NCBI RefSeq assembly: GCF_020921035.1
Contig: NC_063150.1
Coordinates: 33,651,826-33,715,825 of the forward strand
Reading direction: 5' to 3'
Origin: Rhodamnia argentea
Taxonomy: Eukaryota > Streptophyta > Magnoliopsida > Myrtales > Myrtaceae
DNA length: 64,000 nt
Part shown: positions 34,519-44,172 of the stretch, piece by piece
Layout of the letters: the number at the start of each line of letters is the position of its first letter
Position numbering within the stretch: position 1 is the first letter of the stretch
Notes under the pieces: generated by a model
The model's database searches: none
What the model saw: only the letters and a program-made list of their open reading frames with translations
What the model was told of the DNA's origin: nothing
Program-made: the position numbers and the translations under genes

Positions 34519-34830
34519 CTGAGCGGATACTCGCTCGAATCCCCGGAATCGTGCTCGAGACCGGAGGAAAAAAAAAATTCAAGGAACGAGGACTCCGGAA
34601 GAAGCAGCCGGAGAAAGGTCGTCCCTGCGAAGGAAACCAGAGCAGATTTTGAGTTCCCCGGTGCCGGAAGCGAAGGAGGAACGCGAAGGTGGAGCGAGCC
34701 GGAAGCCCTAACCAGTGGAGAAGAGAGAAGTGAAGAGGCTGGCTTCTTTGGTTCCCAAGTTTTTCCCTCCAAAGAGACGATGGAGAGGGAAAACGAAAAA
34801 CGGAGAGAGAGAGAGAGAGAGAGAGATGGG
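34519..34830 (-). promoter_or_regulatory. Predicted leader exon of the SSP4-like gene
   Basis: On the minus strand a CT-rich region (complement of the GA tract 34803-34826) is followed by GC-richer leader sequence ending in GCTCAG|GTTTGC at 34519/34518, a plausible donor for a 5' leader intron reaching towards the ATG at 33587. The acceptor was not pinned down. The open frames across it on both strands are unlikely to be genes. Confidence 0.4.
34803..34826. repeat. (GA)n microsatellite
   Basis: Twelve GA units. They read as CT on the transcribed strand of the SSP4-like gene, where a pyrimidine-rich tract near the transcription start is common in plants. Confidence 0.95.
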
Positions 34831-35045
34831 CGGAAATTTTTCCTTTTTTATTTTTGGGTTTGTCTGAACAGTGGATGTGTGTTGAATTTGAGTAGATCGC
34901 AGTGCTCTTCTGTGCTTTTCACACGAGGGGGGCATTCAAAAATGGATGCATAATTCCCAAATTTCGGAAAACTTGTCCGTATGGAGGGGGGGCAACAGCT
35001 CGACGCGCTCGGGTCTCGATCTGAGCGTCACTCGCTGGATCTGGT

Positions 35046-35057
35046 GGACACGTGTCC
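35046..35057. promoter_or_regulatory. Palindromic G-box upstream of the SSP4-like gene
   Basis: GGACACGTGTCC is a perfect 12-bp palindrome with a CACGTG core, about 220 bp upstream of the presumed transcription start. bZIP and bHLH factors bind such sites. TTCACGTCATTGG, another ACGT element, lies 10 bp further on. Confidence 0.5.
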
Positions 35058-35201
35058 CGATTGACTTCACGTCATTGGGTGAAGAAGGCCCGCCGTCGCC
35101 ATCGTGCGGTGACTCCCTGCTACGAGAATTTCTATTTTCATTTTTCGGAAAAATCCATATGAGCGCACTTTTTCAAATAAGGGGCACTCGATTTTGGTAC
35201 G

Positions 35202-36048
35202 GGGCACCCTTGCTTGGCCCTCTATGGTCATCGCCAATCGCCGGCCATCGCCTAAGATCGATTGACCGTGAAAAGAAAAGAAAGAAAAACATAAAAAGAA
35301 AAAAGAAAGTAGAAAGAAAGATCAAATCAAATAAAATAAAGGGCGAACATGCCCTTGATAAATTGGTAAGGTCGGATCCTTTTTTAAGAGCGATATGACC
35401 AGGTTCGACCCTTATTTGAAATAAAATTCACTCCATGTCCTTATTTGAAAAAATGACGGTGCTCCAAATCTTTATTGCAATAAGATTCAATTCAAATTTT
35501 TATTTGAGAAAATGAGGGGGCTTTTTTTTTTTTGTTGCTAAAATACGCTCTTTGAGTGTGTGACATATAATTTTATTCTAGTGATTTCTCTTGTTATGAG
35601 CTTGTTTTGTTTTGAAATTATTTGGAATTTATCTTGATTTGATGCTATGCTCTTTGAATGGAGATGTTTCTCTCTTATATTCGAGAAAAGTACATGAAAT
35701 TTTATTTTAGCAAAAAAAAAAAAAAAGAGCCCACTCATTTTCTCAAATAAAAATTTGAATTGAATCTTATAACAATAAAAATTTGGAGCACCGTCATTTT
35801 TTCAAATAAGGACATGGAGTGAATCTTATTTCAAATAAGAGTTTGAACTGGTCATATCGATCTTAAAGAAGGATCTGACCTCACAAGTTTGTCAAGGACA
35901 CTTTCGCCCTTTATTTTCTTTTATTTGATCTTTTTTTTTACCTTCTTTTTCCTTTTCATATTTTTCTTTCTTTCCTTTTCGCGATGCGTCAATTTTAGGC
36001 GATGGCCGGCGATTGGTGATGCCCATAGAGGGCTAAGCAAGGGTGCCC
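35202..36048. mobile_element. 847-bp foldback element with arms of about 330 bp
   Basis: The left arm (35202-35530) and right arm (35720-36048) are reverse complements over nearly their full length. Left terminus GGGCACCCTTGCTTGGCCC pairs with right terminus GGGCTAAGCAAGGGTGCCC, CGCCAATCGCCGGCCATCGCC pairs with GGCGATGGCCGGCGATTGG, and inner words such as TTCACTCCATGTCCTTATTT also pair. The loop is about 190 bp, AT-rich and non-coding. This is a foldback or long-TIR, Mutator-like non-autonomous element. No target duplication was identified. A transcript would form a long hairpin that could feed small-RNA production. Confidence 0.75.
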
Positions 36049-36059
36049 TCTAAAGCCAC

Positions 36060-36690
36060 CGATGAGAGTTAAGCAAGGCTACCCTCGAAACCCACGGGTG
36101 AGGGTCACCTCGCCGTAGCCAACGAGGACTTGTAAAAGGCAACCCTTTTCAGTGGCTGACCATGGCTTGCAAGTTAATTAAAGCTCTAAAACGACGTTGG
36201 TTTGACATGAATCTTAGTTTTTACAAAAAATAATAATAATAAACTAGGTTAAAATTTTGTAAAAAAGAAAAAAGAGGTAGAAATAAAAAAAAACACACAC
36301 ACACACAGAAAAGCAAAAATCCGGGCCCTTCGTTGTCCCTCGTCTGGAGCCAACGTTGTGCCCCTCTCTTGGTTATGGCAAGCGCCGGCGGCTCTCGTCT
36401 CGGGTCGGCGCGGGTCGTCGGCAATGGGGCGGTAGCTACGCCTCCCTCTTGTATTTTATTTATTTTCTTTTGAATTTTTCATCAAGTTTAACTAAAATTT
36501 AGGTTAAAATTGTCTTTAGAAGAAAATGCTCTTGAATCGTCGAAATATTTAGTCGGCCGACAAGGTTAGACCCTTATTTGAAATAGCTACGGCTACTTTA
36601 GAACTTTATTTAAAATAAGATCCATTTCATGTCCTTATTTGAGAAATAAGTGTACTTTAGACTCTTATTTGAAATTTTTTCTTTATTTTT
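36060..36690. repeat. Fragments related to the foldback element
   Basis: TCCATTTCATGTCCTTATTT and GACCCTTATTTGAAAT at 36565-36680 match words inside the foldback arms, and AGTTAAGCAAGGCTACCCTC (36068-36087) echoes its terminus. This looks like a partial or nested older copy. A CACACA tract lies at 36293-36306. Confidence 0.5.
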
Positions 36691-36699
36691 TTATAGGAC

Positions 36700-37547
36700 G
36701 TAACGTATAGATTCCTGTGTTACTAAAGGCCACGACGACCCCACCAGGAATGTATGAGCTTCTGGGCAATGTGCCGGGTGGAGGGGAGAAAGAGGGTGGT
36801 GTGGAGGAAGTAAGGACTCCAACCACATGTTGAAAATGTCTCCTTCAAAGGAACCTAGGTTAGCGCGGCGGTGATGGCGGGAGGCATTCGGGACGACGAC
36901 GGCAACGACGGGCGGAGGCAACCGGTTGACAGGAGCAGAGGGTGGTGGCGAATGGCGAGGAGTGGGCAAGGTTTTTGTTGGACATTGCTATAAGAGTACT
37001 TTCGAAAAAAGGGTTTGTTCGGCCTTCGAGTTTATGTTTATTAAACTTGGAGTTCGACGATCCTTCCACAAGGAACAAACGGGATCGGGCCAAGCGCGGC
37101 CGGGTGCATATTGGTTCATACAGCGGGCCAGTGAAATAAATCAGTTTCAGCGTCGGATCTACACCTTAGTCTCGTGGGCCTAGCCCAACACCAAAAGACT
37201 TTGCATGCATATATCCCAACCCTTGACCTAATTTAATATTTCTTTGCTAGGCACTGCTCTTTTTTCTTGGAAAATCCCAATTCAGTCCATGTGGGTTCGT
37301 GACCGGGAACCTTTTTCTCTAGTGCGCCCGCGCGGCATGTCCGGCAAGACACCCCGCGTCGGGTATGAACTCGGAACCAATTGAAAAGTAGTTCGGGATG
37401 CATCAATCGACAAGAAGCGAGACTTCACTCAATAGCAGATAGAGCGAAATTCGATGACCTAATTGTAAGATGCATCAAAACCCAGTAACTAGTTTGTTAA
37501 TCGAGGACCATAATAAATTAGGGGCGAAGGCCTTGTGAACTAATATA
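36700..37547. other. Gene-free stretch
   Basis: A GC-richer patch at 36700-36960 has overlapping frames on both strands without motifs. The remainder is unremarkable. No gene is supported. Confidence 0.45.
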
Positions 37548-37557
37548 TAGTAAAAAG

Positions 37558-38350
37558 GGCAAAAGCACGGCAGGAGTGCCAATATACGTGTACGGCGCTC
37601 ACTTTAGTGTTAATACTTGTTTTAGATCACTTAAATATCAATTTTTTTGAAAAACGGTTATTTCGGTGCCAACTTCGGTGAGTTTCGTTGGAAATTTGAT
37701 GTGGTATTTACGTGGCTTGCCGGAGCTTCTAAGTCGGCAATAAAAAAAATCAAAATTTAAAAACATTAGAAAAAAAATAAAATAAAAATGTACATTGCAG
37801 CGATGATGGCTCTCGCCCCCCACCATCGCTAGCAACGGCCGGCGAGGGTGGGGGATGGTCGAGGGGGTCTCCGAGCCCTGGCGACCCCTGCCGAGGCCTC
37901 GCAAATCCACAACAAGGCTCAACCTCACCCAAGTCGTCGGGTCTCAAGAACCCCCCTCGGCTATTGCCGGCGATGGTGGGGGTGACGGCAATGAGGCTTC
38001 ACGGCCCTCGTTGCTGCAAACTCAAGCTTCATTTATTTTTTTTAGGCTATTTTTCTATTTAATTTTAGTTTTTAAAAAAATTTAATTAATTTTAAGTTGA
38101 ACAGTCCACATGGAAGCCACGTGGGTTGATTTTTTTTAAAAAAAAATTGACATGTAATATTAAAAAATTAATAAAAAAAATCACGTGTCTTGGTTGGCCG
38201 AAATTGGTACTTAAATAATTATTTTTGGGTGGAATTGATCTTGCGGTGATCGTTTTTTATCTTATTTGGCATTTAAGTGATCTGGAAAAAAATATTGACA
38301 TCAAAATGAGCGTCGTACATAAATATTGATACTCTTGCTGTACTTTTACC
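37558..38350. mobile_element. 793-bp Mutator-like element with perfect 10-bp duplication
   Basis: TAGTAAAAAG stands directly outside both ends (37548-37557 and 38351-38360). The termini are inverted repeats: left GGCAAAAGCACGGCAGGAGT, right (opposite strand) GGTAAAAGTACAGCAAGAGT, with further pairing over about 100 bp (CACTTTAGTGTTAATA against CATTTTGATGTCAATA). The core (37800-38020) is strongly GC-rich and has open frames on both strands without a recognisable domain, possibly captured host sequence. A 9-11 bp duplication with long inverted termini points to the Mutator superfamily. A diverged relative is at 57070-57620. Confidence 0.85.
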
Positions 38351-38360
38351 TAGTAAAAAG

Positions 38361-39595
38361 CTCCTATACATAGGATCCAACGGGGAACAACATTTAGCCC
38401 GTCAGCCCAATTCCACCAGAGAGTTCCAATGGCCATTCGCTTCTTACTGTTCTCACCATTTTACGGGGTGGGCCAATCCCAGACCCACAACGCACATCAA
38501 TCGGTCACTCAGCTTTGGAAGATGCCGCCAGCTGGCTGCTCCGCTTTATAAAAACATGCCAAAAACATTGCCGACATGTCCAAATTTTTGGTGGAGCATT
38601 AAGCGTGTTAATTGGAATTACTTTAGTGTTGATCAAAGGCTAAAGGGCTTCGCCTTTCATGCTGCCTGTGGGAAGATAAGATGGGGAGAAAAGAACAAGG
38701 AAAAGACACGGCGGATTCGGACTATCAAAAGCCAAAACTTTTGGATTTAATGTCCTTTACTAAATCATGCAACGATGGAATTAACAAGGTAGCAAAGGAT
38801 TCGTCCCAAGAGCATCTTCCTGTCGTGTTCATGCATTATTAGATACATTAATCATAGGATTTCTTTTGTCGATACATTATTCAGTCCGTACAATAAGCGG
38901 ATCAACGACCACTAATATCCCCAGTGGAACATATGAATCTTAGTCGAGAAGTAAAGGACAACACAATCATTTTGAGGCAAGTCAAACAGTTCGTAGAACG
39001 GTAGAAGTTTCTTTTCCCCTTTTATAGGATGACTTTTCTCGGAGTTAGGTGACGCCGATACTTTGAAAATCGATGTTCTATATTAGGTCTTCTCAGACAA
39101 GTGCCCCGAGGCCGAGGGGACTTGCTTACTTGACCATGTATCGCTATTTTTGGAGGTGATCGAGTTAGTTTAATGCGAAAATATTAGGTGGGCCGATCTT
39201 GTCACGTAAGGGGTAGGACACTCCGTTCGGCACTCGTCACCTGTCCGGTGGGCCCACCAGTCAGATCCGATGTGTCCCGATCCCTTGTGGACGGACTCGT
39301 GTGATGCAAAGTTCTCGTGGGATCCACCTTCAAAACCATAGAAAAACTAGCTTGAGCGCTTATGAACCGATTGTACTGATTTTGGAGACTTGGTGTGGTC
39401 TGAGATGCATCCGTGCAATATGTCCGGATAATCCTGCTTACCAAACTATATATTCTGAGAATATTTTTCTCAACTTAACTAGTCAAACTGATTAATTTAC
39501 AATTAGGTTAAAAGGGCCATGGAAATACCACATCAGTACATCTCAGTACTAATTTTGACATTTTGGTCCGTTCTCTCTCACCACCGACATTGCTC
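38361..39595. other. Gene-free stretch, 3' flank of the CYP78A gene
   Basis: No gene is supported. A GC-richer patch with GGTGGGCCCACC (39247-39258), a 12-bp palindrome, lies near 39250. The bases just below 39596 should be the 3' untranslated region of the P450 gene (minus strand). Confidence 0.5.
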
Positions 39596-42500
39596 TCATA
39601 TATTTGAGGCTGATCCGAGACGAGGGATGGCACGGCAAAACAACGGGTTCCTCATCTCTAAGGACAGTCTCAAGCATTCCGAAAGATCCACAGGTTTCAT
39701 CGGAACCCACTCGAACCGATGAAGAAACCGCGCTAGCCACAGCTGCACCACGGCCAACCCCATCGCCTTGCCGGGGCACACCCTCCTGCCCGAGCCAAAC
39801 GGAGCGAGCCTCATGTCCGAGCCCATGATCGACACGTCCTCCTCGATGAACCGGTCAGGCCTGAAGGCCCACGGGTCCTTCCATATGGCCGGGTCATGGG
39901 TGATGGCCCACATGTTGACCATCGCCATCGTGCCAGCTGGGATGAAGGTCTTGCCCACGTGGACGTCATGGACAGCCAGGCGGGCCCATGAGAGAAGCGG
40001 ACCTGGTGGGTGCATTCGAAGGGTTTCCTTCACTATGGCTTGGAGGTAAGGTAGGCTCAGGATGTCCGAGTCTCGAACATGCCGGTCTTGATCGACATGC
40101 ATGTCAAGCTCTTGCTGGGCTCTAGCTTGGATCTCTGGGTGCAGAACCATTCTCGCCATGATCCACTCGAGAAGAATAGCGACTGTATCCGTCCCACGAA
40201 ATATCATCTCCTATAATGAATGACAAATTATGAGTCATCAACAGTTAACGCTATTTTCATTTGACGTGACATGCTAAACTCAAAAGGAAAATGACACTAT
40301 ATAAAAAATTTTACATGTAATTTTGTATTTCAACACAACTCATTGCTTCCATCAATATTAGTAATAACTTGTCATCCTTGTCGAATTGGACATTAATATC
40401 AACATTCTTTCTCATCTATTATTCATGGGAGGTAGTAGAGATATCTTTTGCCGAACCCTAGCTCTCAAAAGCGTACTACTTTTTCTTTGTATGCTATAAA
40501 TTAATTACCAACCAGAGAGAGAGAGAGACAGAATAAAGTACGTCGATCAACTTTCCTCAAAATCTATCTCGTGAGAAAATAGGAGAAGTTTGAAAATAGA
40601 ATAATGAACTTGACATTTGCAAACATTTTGGTTAAATGCATTGATCTATATAACTAAATTAAGAACATTGTAATTGAAACTCGATCATGGTCTCAACAAG
40701 AATTCGAGATTAAAGCCTGCTGTTGCACCATGTTAACTTAAACCTAGATTAAGGTTGTCTTGCAGAGAAATTTATAATGGTCAGAAAACATTTTAATACC
40801 TTATGGAAAACACAAAGAGGAGAAGGTATATGCATGAAAATAACTACTGAAGAAGACAACCTACGTACGGGGCGACAGACACTCCCAGTGAGTGGTGTCT
40901 TGTCGAAACGATTCTGTCCCAACCCTAGAAAAGCATCTAAGCCCCTAAAAAACAAAGGAGGTCTAGAAAAGCATTTTCTGCTCGTCTTTAGAATGGGACT
41001 TTGAATTGACTTCATGATTAAAGATTATATATACACGTACAAACCCCATGCATATATATATAAACAAGAAAATCAGAGCTTATAAAGGGGGAAAGTCTCA
41101 AGAACGGACCAAGAAAAATGGACGCTAGACACGAGGACTCTTTCTTTCTTTCTTTTTTTCATTCTAAAGAAAGAAAGCTAAAGGGAGCACGTAACTTTTT
41201 AATCATCGGTCAAATGATTTTGCGAGTGCTTCTTTTGAATATTTATGCTGACAGTTATAATAAACTTATTGAGCCTCGATGGATATGCAACATGGTTAAA
41301 ACTTCTAGAGGAAACTAATACTTTCACATATGCCATAATATTTACACGTTTAAGATTGTTGCGGAACTTTTCTTTTTTTTTTTAAGCACAATTCTTCACT
41401 TTCTAGTCGTCTACATCCGTGTAAAAACGAGTAATTATTCGCATTTGCTTGCACATGCACTAAAAAAAAAAAGTAGTAGCACATAGAGTCTATTCCGAGT
41501 CTCACCTGAATTTCATCGGATCTAAATATGGTCCAGCAAAATTCAGCTATTCATAGCATATGCATCCAGATCGTGCAACGAGTTTTCTTGTGCAATAATG
41601 AACTTTGGAAGCAAGAATGATCGAAAATAATGTAAAGATGGAGAAATTAAAAATCATCCTTACCCACAAAACAGCAACCATGTCCGAATCACGCAGCCGC
41701 TCCTCTTGAGGCAAAGATAGCAAGGCACTGAGAAAATCATTGCCGCCATGAAAGGTCCCGCCTCTTCTCCTTTCTTCCACAATCTGACCCACCAAGCTCT
41801 TGACCCTAATGGCGAGCTCGTGGCACCTTCTCTTCACGCCATGGAAGTCCAAGAACCTTACTGGGATATGATCCTCCCAGTTGAATTTTGATATCAACTC
41901 ATACCCTTCCTTGACCATATTGCTTAGCAAAATCTCTCTCTCCGACCCTATCTCACTCCCAAACACACTCCCTAGCATGTTCCTCTGAGAACCTCCTTGC
42001 AGTACCCCCCTCAGTCCCACAAACCCTCTCTCCGCCATCTCCCTCGACACCCTCGCGGACATTTCCTCGGCCAATCGCTCCCGGAGACCCGCAAGGCCGC
42101 CGATCCTCCTCGGGGAGAACATGTGGCTTGCTGCGACACGGCGGAGGTGGCGCCAGTAGGCCCCCGGGGGGGCAAAACCAATGGCCCGCTCGAACATGAG
42201 TGAGCGGGCTGACTCCTTCACGGGGCGGTCCGAGAAGGACGAGTGGTGGAGGATTTCCTTGGCGGTGCTGGGGTCGCTGCTGACGATCACTGCAGTCGGG
42301 CCGAGGCTAAGCACCATGAGGCTCTTTGCACCAAGTGAAGTTGCCAAGGAAGCTAACTTTCTATGAGCTAGGGAAGAAGCCATTTGAGGTATGCTTCCCA
42401 CAATAGGCCAACCGAGTGGTCCCTTGAGCTTCGGGTGACCTTCATGGTGGTGGCTCTTCCATGCAAAGCCACCGGGGACCAAAAAGTAGTGCAACAAGGA

Positions 42501-42611
42501 AGGAAAGAGAGAGAGTAGTGAGAGAATGAGCGGAGGATATGAAGATTGGCCTACCATGACAGAGGAGAAAATCAAGAAGAAAGTGAGGTTTACTAGCAAG
42601 AGGATGTTCAT
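39596..42611 (-). CDS. Cytochrome P450, CYP78A family
   Basis: Two exons, 41664-42611 and 39596-40210, meet in phase 0 at VAVLW|EMIF and give 520 residues. The intron is 1453 bp. A hydrophobic N-terminal anchor (about residues 1-45) precedes the proline hinge [12 protein letters not shown]. The I-helix reads FRGTDTVA (320-327), the CYP78A form of the oxygen-binding motif. The K-helix ExxR is ETLR (378-381), RPDRF is at 433-437, and the haem loop is [11 protein letters not shown] with C461 as the iron ligand. CYP78A enzymes (KLUH group) sit in the ER and control organ and seed size non-cell-autonomously. Their natural substrate is unsettled. I chose the ATG at 42611 because the frame upstream contains no earlier ATG. 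All key motifs are intact. Confidence 0.95.
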
Positions 42612-42730
42612 TATGATTAATTTTGTTGATAAATATGGAAAATGTGTGTGTGAGAGAGAGTGATTCAAGCTGATCTTTAGAAAGACCGCCTCCGGAATTG
42701 TCTAGAGATGGACGTTTTTCGAGTGAGGAT

Positions 42731-42780
42731 CTCGTGTGAGAATAGTTTTTTTGGGTAAGGTTCTCGTGTGAGAATAGTTT
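42731..42780. repeat. 18-bp direct repeat in the CYP78A leader/core promoter
   Basis: CTCGTGTGAGAATAGTTT occurs at 42731-42748 and 42763-42780, a spacing of 32 bp, just downstream of the TATA box in the sense of the P450 gene. It may be a recent small duplication affecting the leader. Confidence 0.8.
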
Positions 42781-42781
42781 G

Positions 42782-42791
42782 TATATATAGA
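42782..42791 (-). promoter_or_regulatory. TATA box of the CYP78A gene
   Basis: On the minus strand CTCTATATATAC lies about 175 bp upstream of the start codon, giving a leader of roughly 140 bases. It is the only good TATA motif in this upstream region. Confidence 0.6.
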
Positions 42792-42799
42792 GTACATGA

Positions 42800-43790
42800 G
42801 AGTGATTGTGGGTTGAATGTCTGGTTAGTCTTTAACCAGGGTTAGTGTCCTCGTGTTTTATGTTTGCTTCTACTCCAGAATCATTGGAATCTTGTCAAAG
42901 ATATGGTAAAATAACAACACCAGAAATCTAAATTCTGTATGGGTGGTGAACTTAATTCATGAAGTGATGCAATGAATTCTGGAATAATTTATAGTCAAGT
43001 CGTTTGACTACACAGATAGTACCGATACTCTCGACATTCGAACTAAAGTGAGCTATCCCATTTAGATTTGACTCTAATGCAAAATATACACGAGACCAAC
43101 TTGGCCAAAGCATCGTTTATCATATGAATCTAGTATAGTAGAAATGAGGTAGAATTGAGTACTTGATACTTTGGCAGTCATACAGGCTTTAACATGTGAA
43201 TTCATGTGAAGATGATTCGATTAGAACATATTACTAATGCCCAGTGATGAGTCTTTTTCAAGACTGATACGCATTGCCGGCACATTCCTAATGTTACATC
43301 GAGTTTTAGGGGAAATGTGGTAATTCGACTCTTGTGATGCAGACCACATTTCACAGGGCACACTGAGAACAGAGAGAGAAAAAGAGAAAAAAAGAAGGTG
43401 AAAGGAAAGAGAAAGCAAGGCGGGAGAAAATGCCTCACCATGGCGTGACGCAACAACGCGATATCACACCGAGAGGACATCATAGCGCCTGTCCAAACAA
43501 TCGGTGCGGCATTCATCTTTTTGGAGTGCTTTGTACCACGAATTGGCCACGTTTAAACGAGCGAGATCACGATGCTGATACGCCAACATAGTGGTGAGGT
43601 ACCACGCTAGAGGTTCTCTGCTTCCCCCATCGCAACGTAAGCACATTGTATCTTCGCTTCTTCTTCTTTTGAATGCATTTCAGTGCAGCTAGGATGGCCT
43701 TTAACTCCGCGCCAGACACGTTCGTCTCGCATCCATCAGACCGGACCCTCTTCTTTTCCAATTATTGGTCGATCAAAAGGGTCATCGTAC
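42800..43790. other. Intergenic stretch upstream of CYP78A
   Basis: No firm gene. On the minus strand at about 43640-43740 a frame reads SGAELKAILAALKCI, faintly like the second helix of RNase H-type domains of plant retroelements, but the neighbouring motifs are absent and the frame breaks. I leave it unassigned. Confidence 0.35.
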
Positions 43791-43794
43791 GACA

Positions 43795-43944
43795 TCACGC
43801 GTAGCCTTTATACAATTGGTAAGTTCCTTCCATCGAAAGGATGCAAGACAACATAACCACCTTTGCTTCTAATGGCTTCATTGATGAGCTTAATAGATCA
43901 TAGTCGACATGATATATTAAGCCCAAAGTGTCGGCATAGATCAT
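43795..43944 (-). CDS. Small open frame of 49 codons, unknown
   Basis: A frame beginning with ATG encodes 49 residues (MIYADTLGLIYHVDYDLL, then SSSMKPLEAKVVML and SMEGTYQLYKGYA) with coding-like composition. It lies downstream of the unidentified multi-exon gene on the same strand and could be its 3' exon, a separate micro-gene or chance. An overlapping frame also looks coding-like (MKLSNDLCRHFGLNISCRL), which lowers confidence. I do not recognise it. Confidence 0.2.
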   Translation of the reverse strand: MIYADTLGLIYHVDYDLLSSSMKPLEAKVVMLSCILSMEGTYQLYKGYA

Positions 43945-44172
43945 TGGACAACTTCATGAGCGGTCTGGAGAGCCCAGTTCAATGACATCTTGAAAACTGA
44001 GAGACTTTCAATTTCTTTCTTTTTTACCAAAATTTTCTTTTCCCACATTTTGAATTATATTTAGCGTGTAACACTTCAAATCTTTTCAAAATTCAGTGAC
44101 CTGCAAAATTCATTGAACTTTTCATTTTTCAGAGTAAAAAAAAATTTTAATGTGCTCATAAACCATACTTAC

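Noticed and set aside
35202..36048. A microRNA precursor in the long hairpin
   Set aside because: Arms of hundreds of bases with near-complete pairing fit a foldback transposon and not a miRNA stem. No known mature miRNA was recognised.
42612..42668. 19-codon N-terminal extension of the CYP78A frame
   Set aside because: The extension contains no ATG (it begins at TTG). The ATG at 42611 gives a normal membrane anchor and family-typical length.
43567..43761. RNase H-like peptide SGAELKAILAALKCI
   Set aside because: Only one helix-like segment matches; the catalytic acidic residues and flanking motifs of RNase H cannot be found in a continuous frame.
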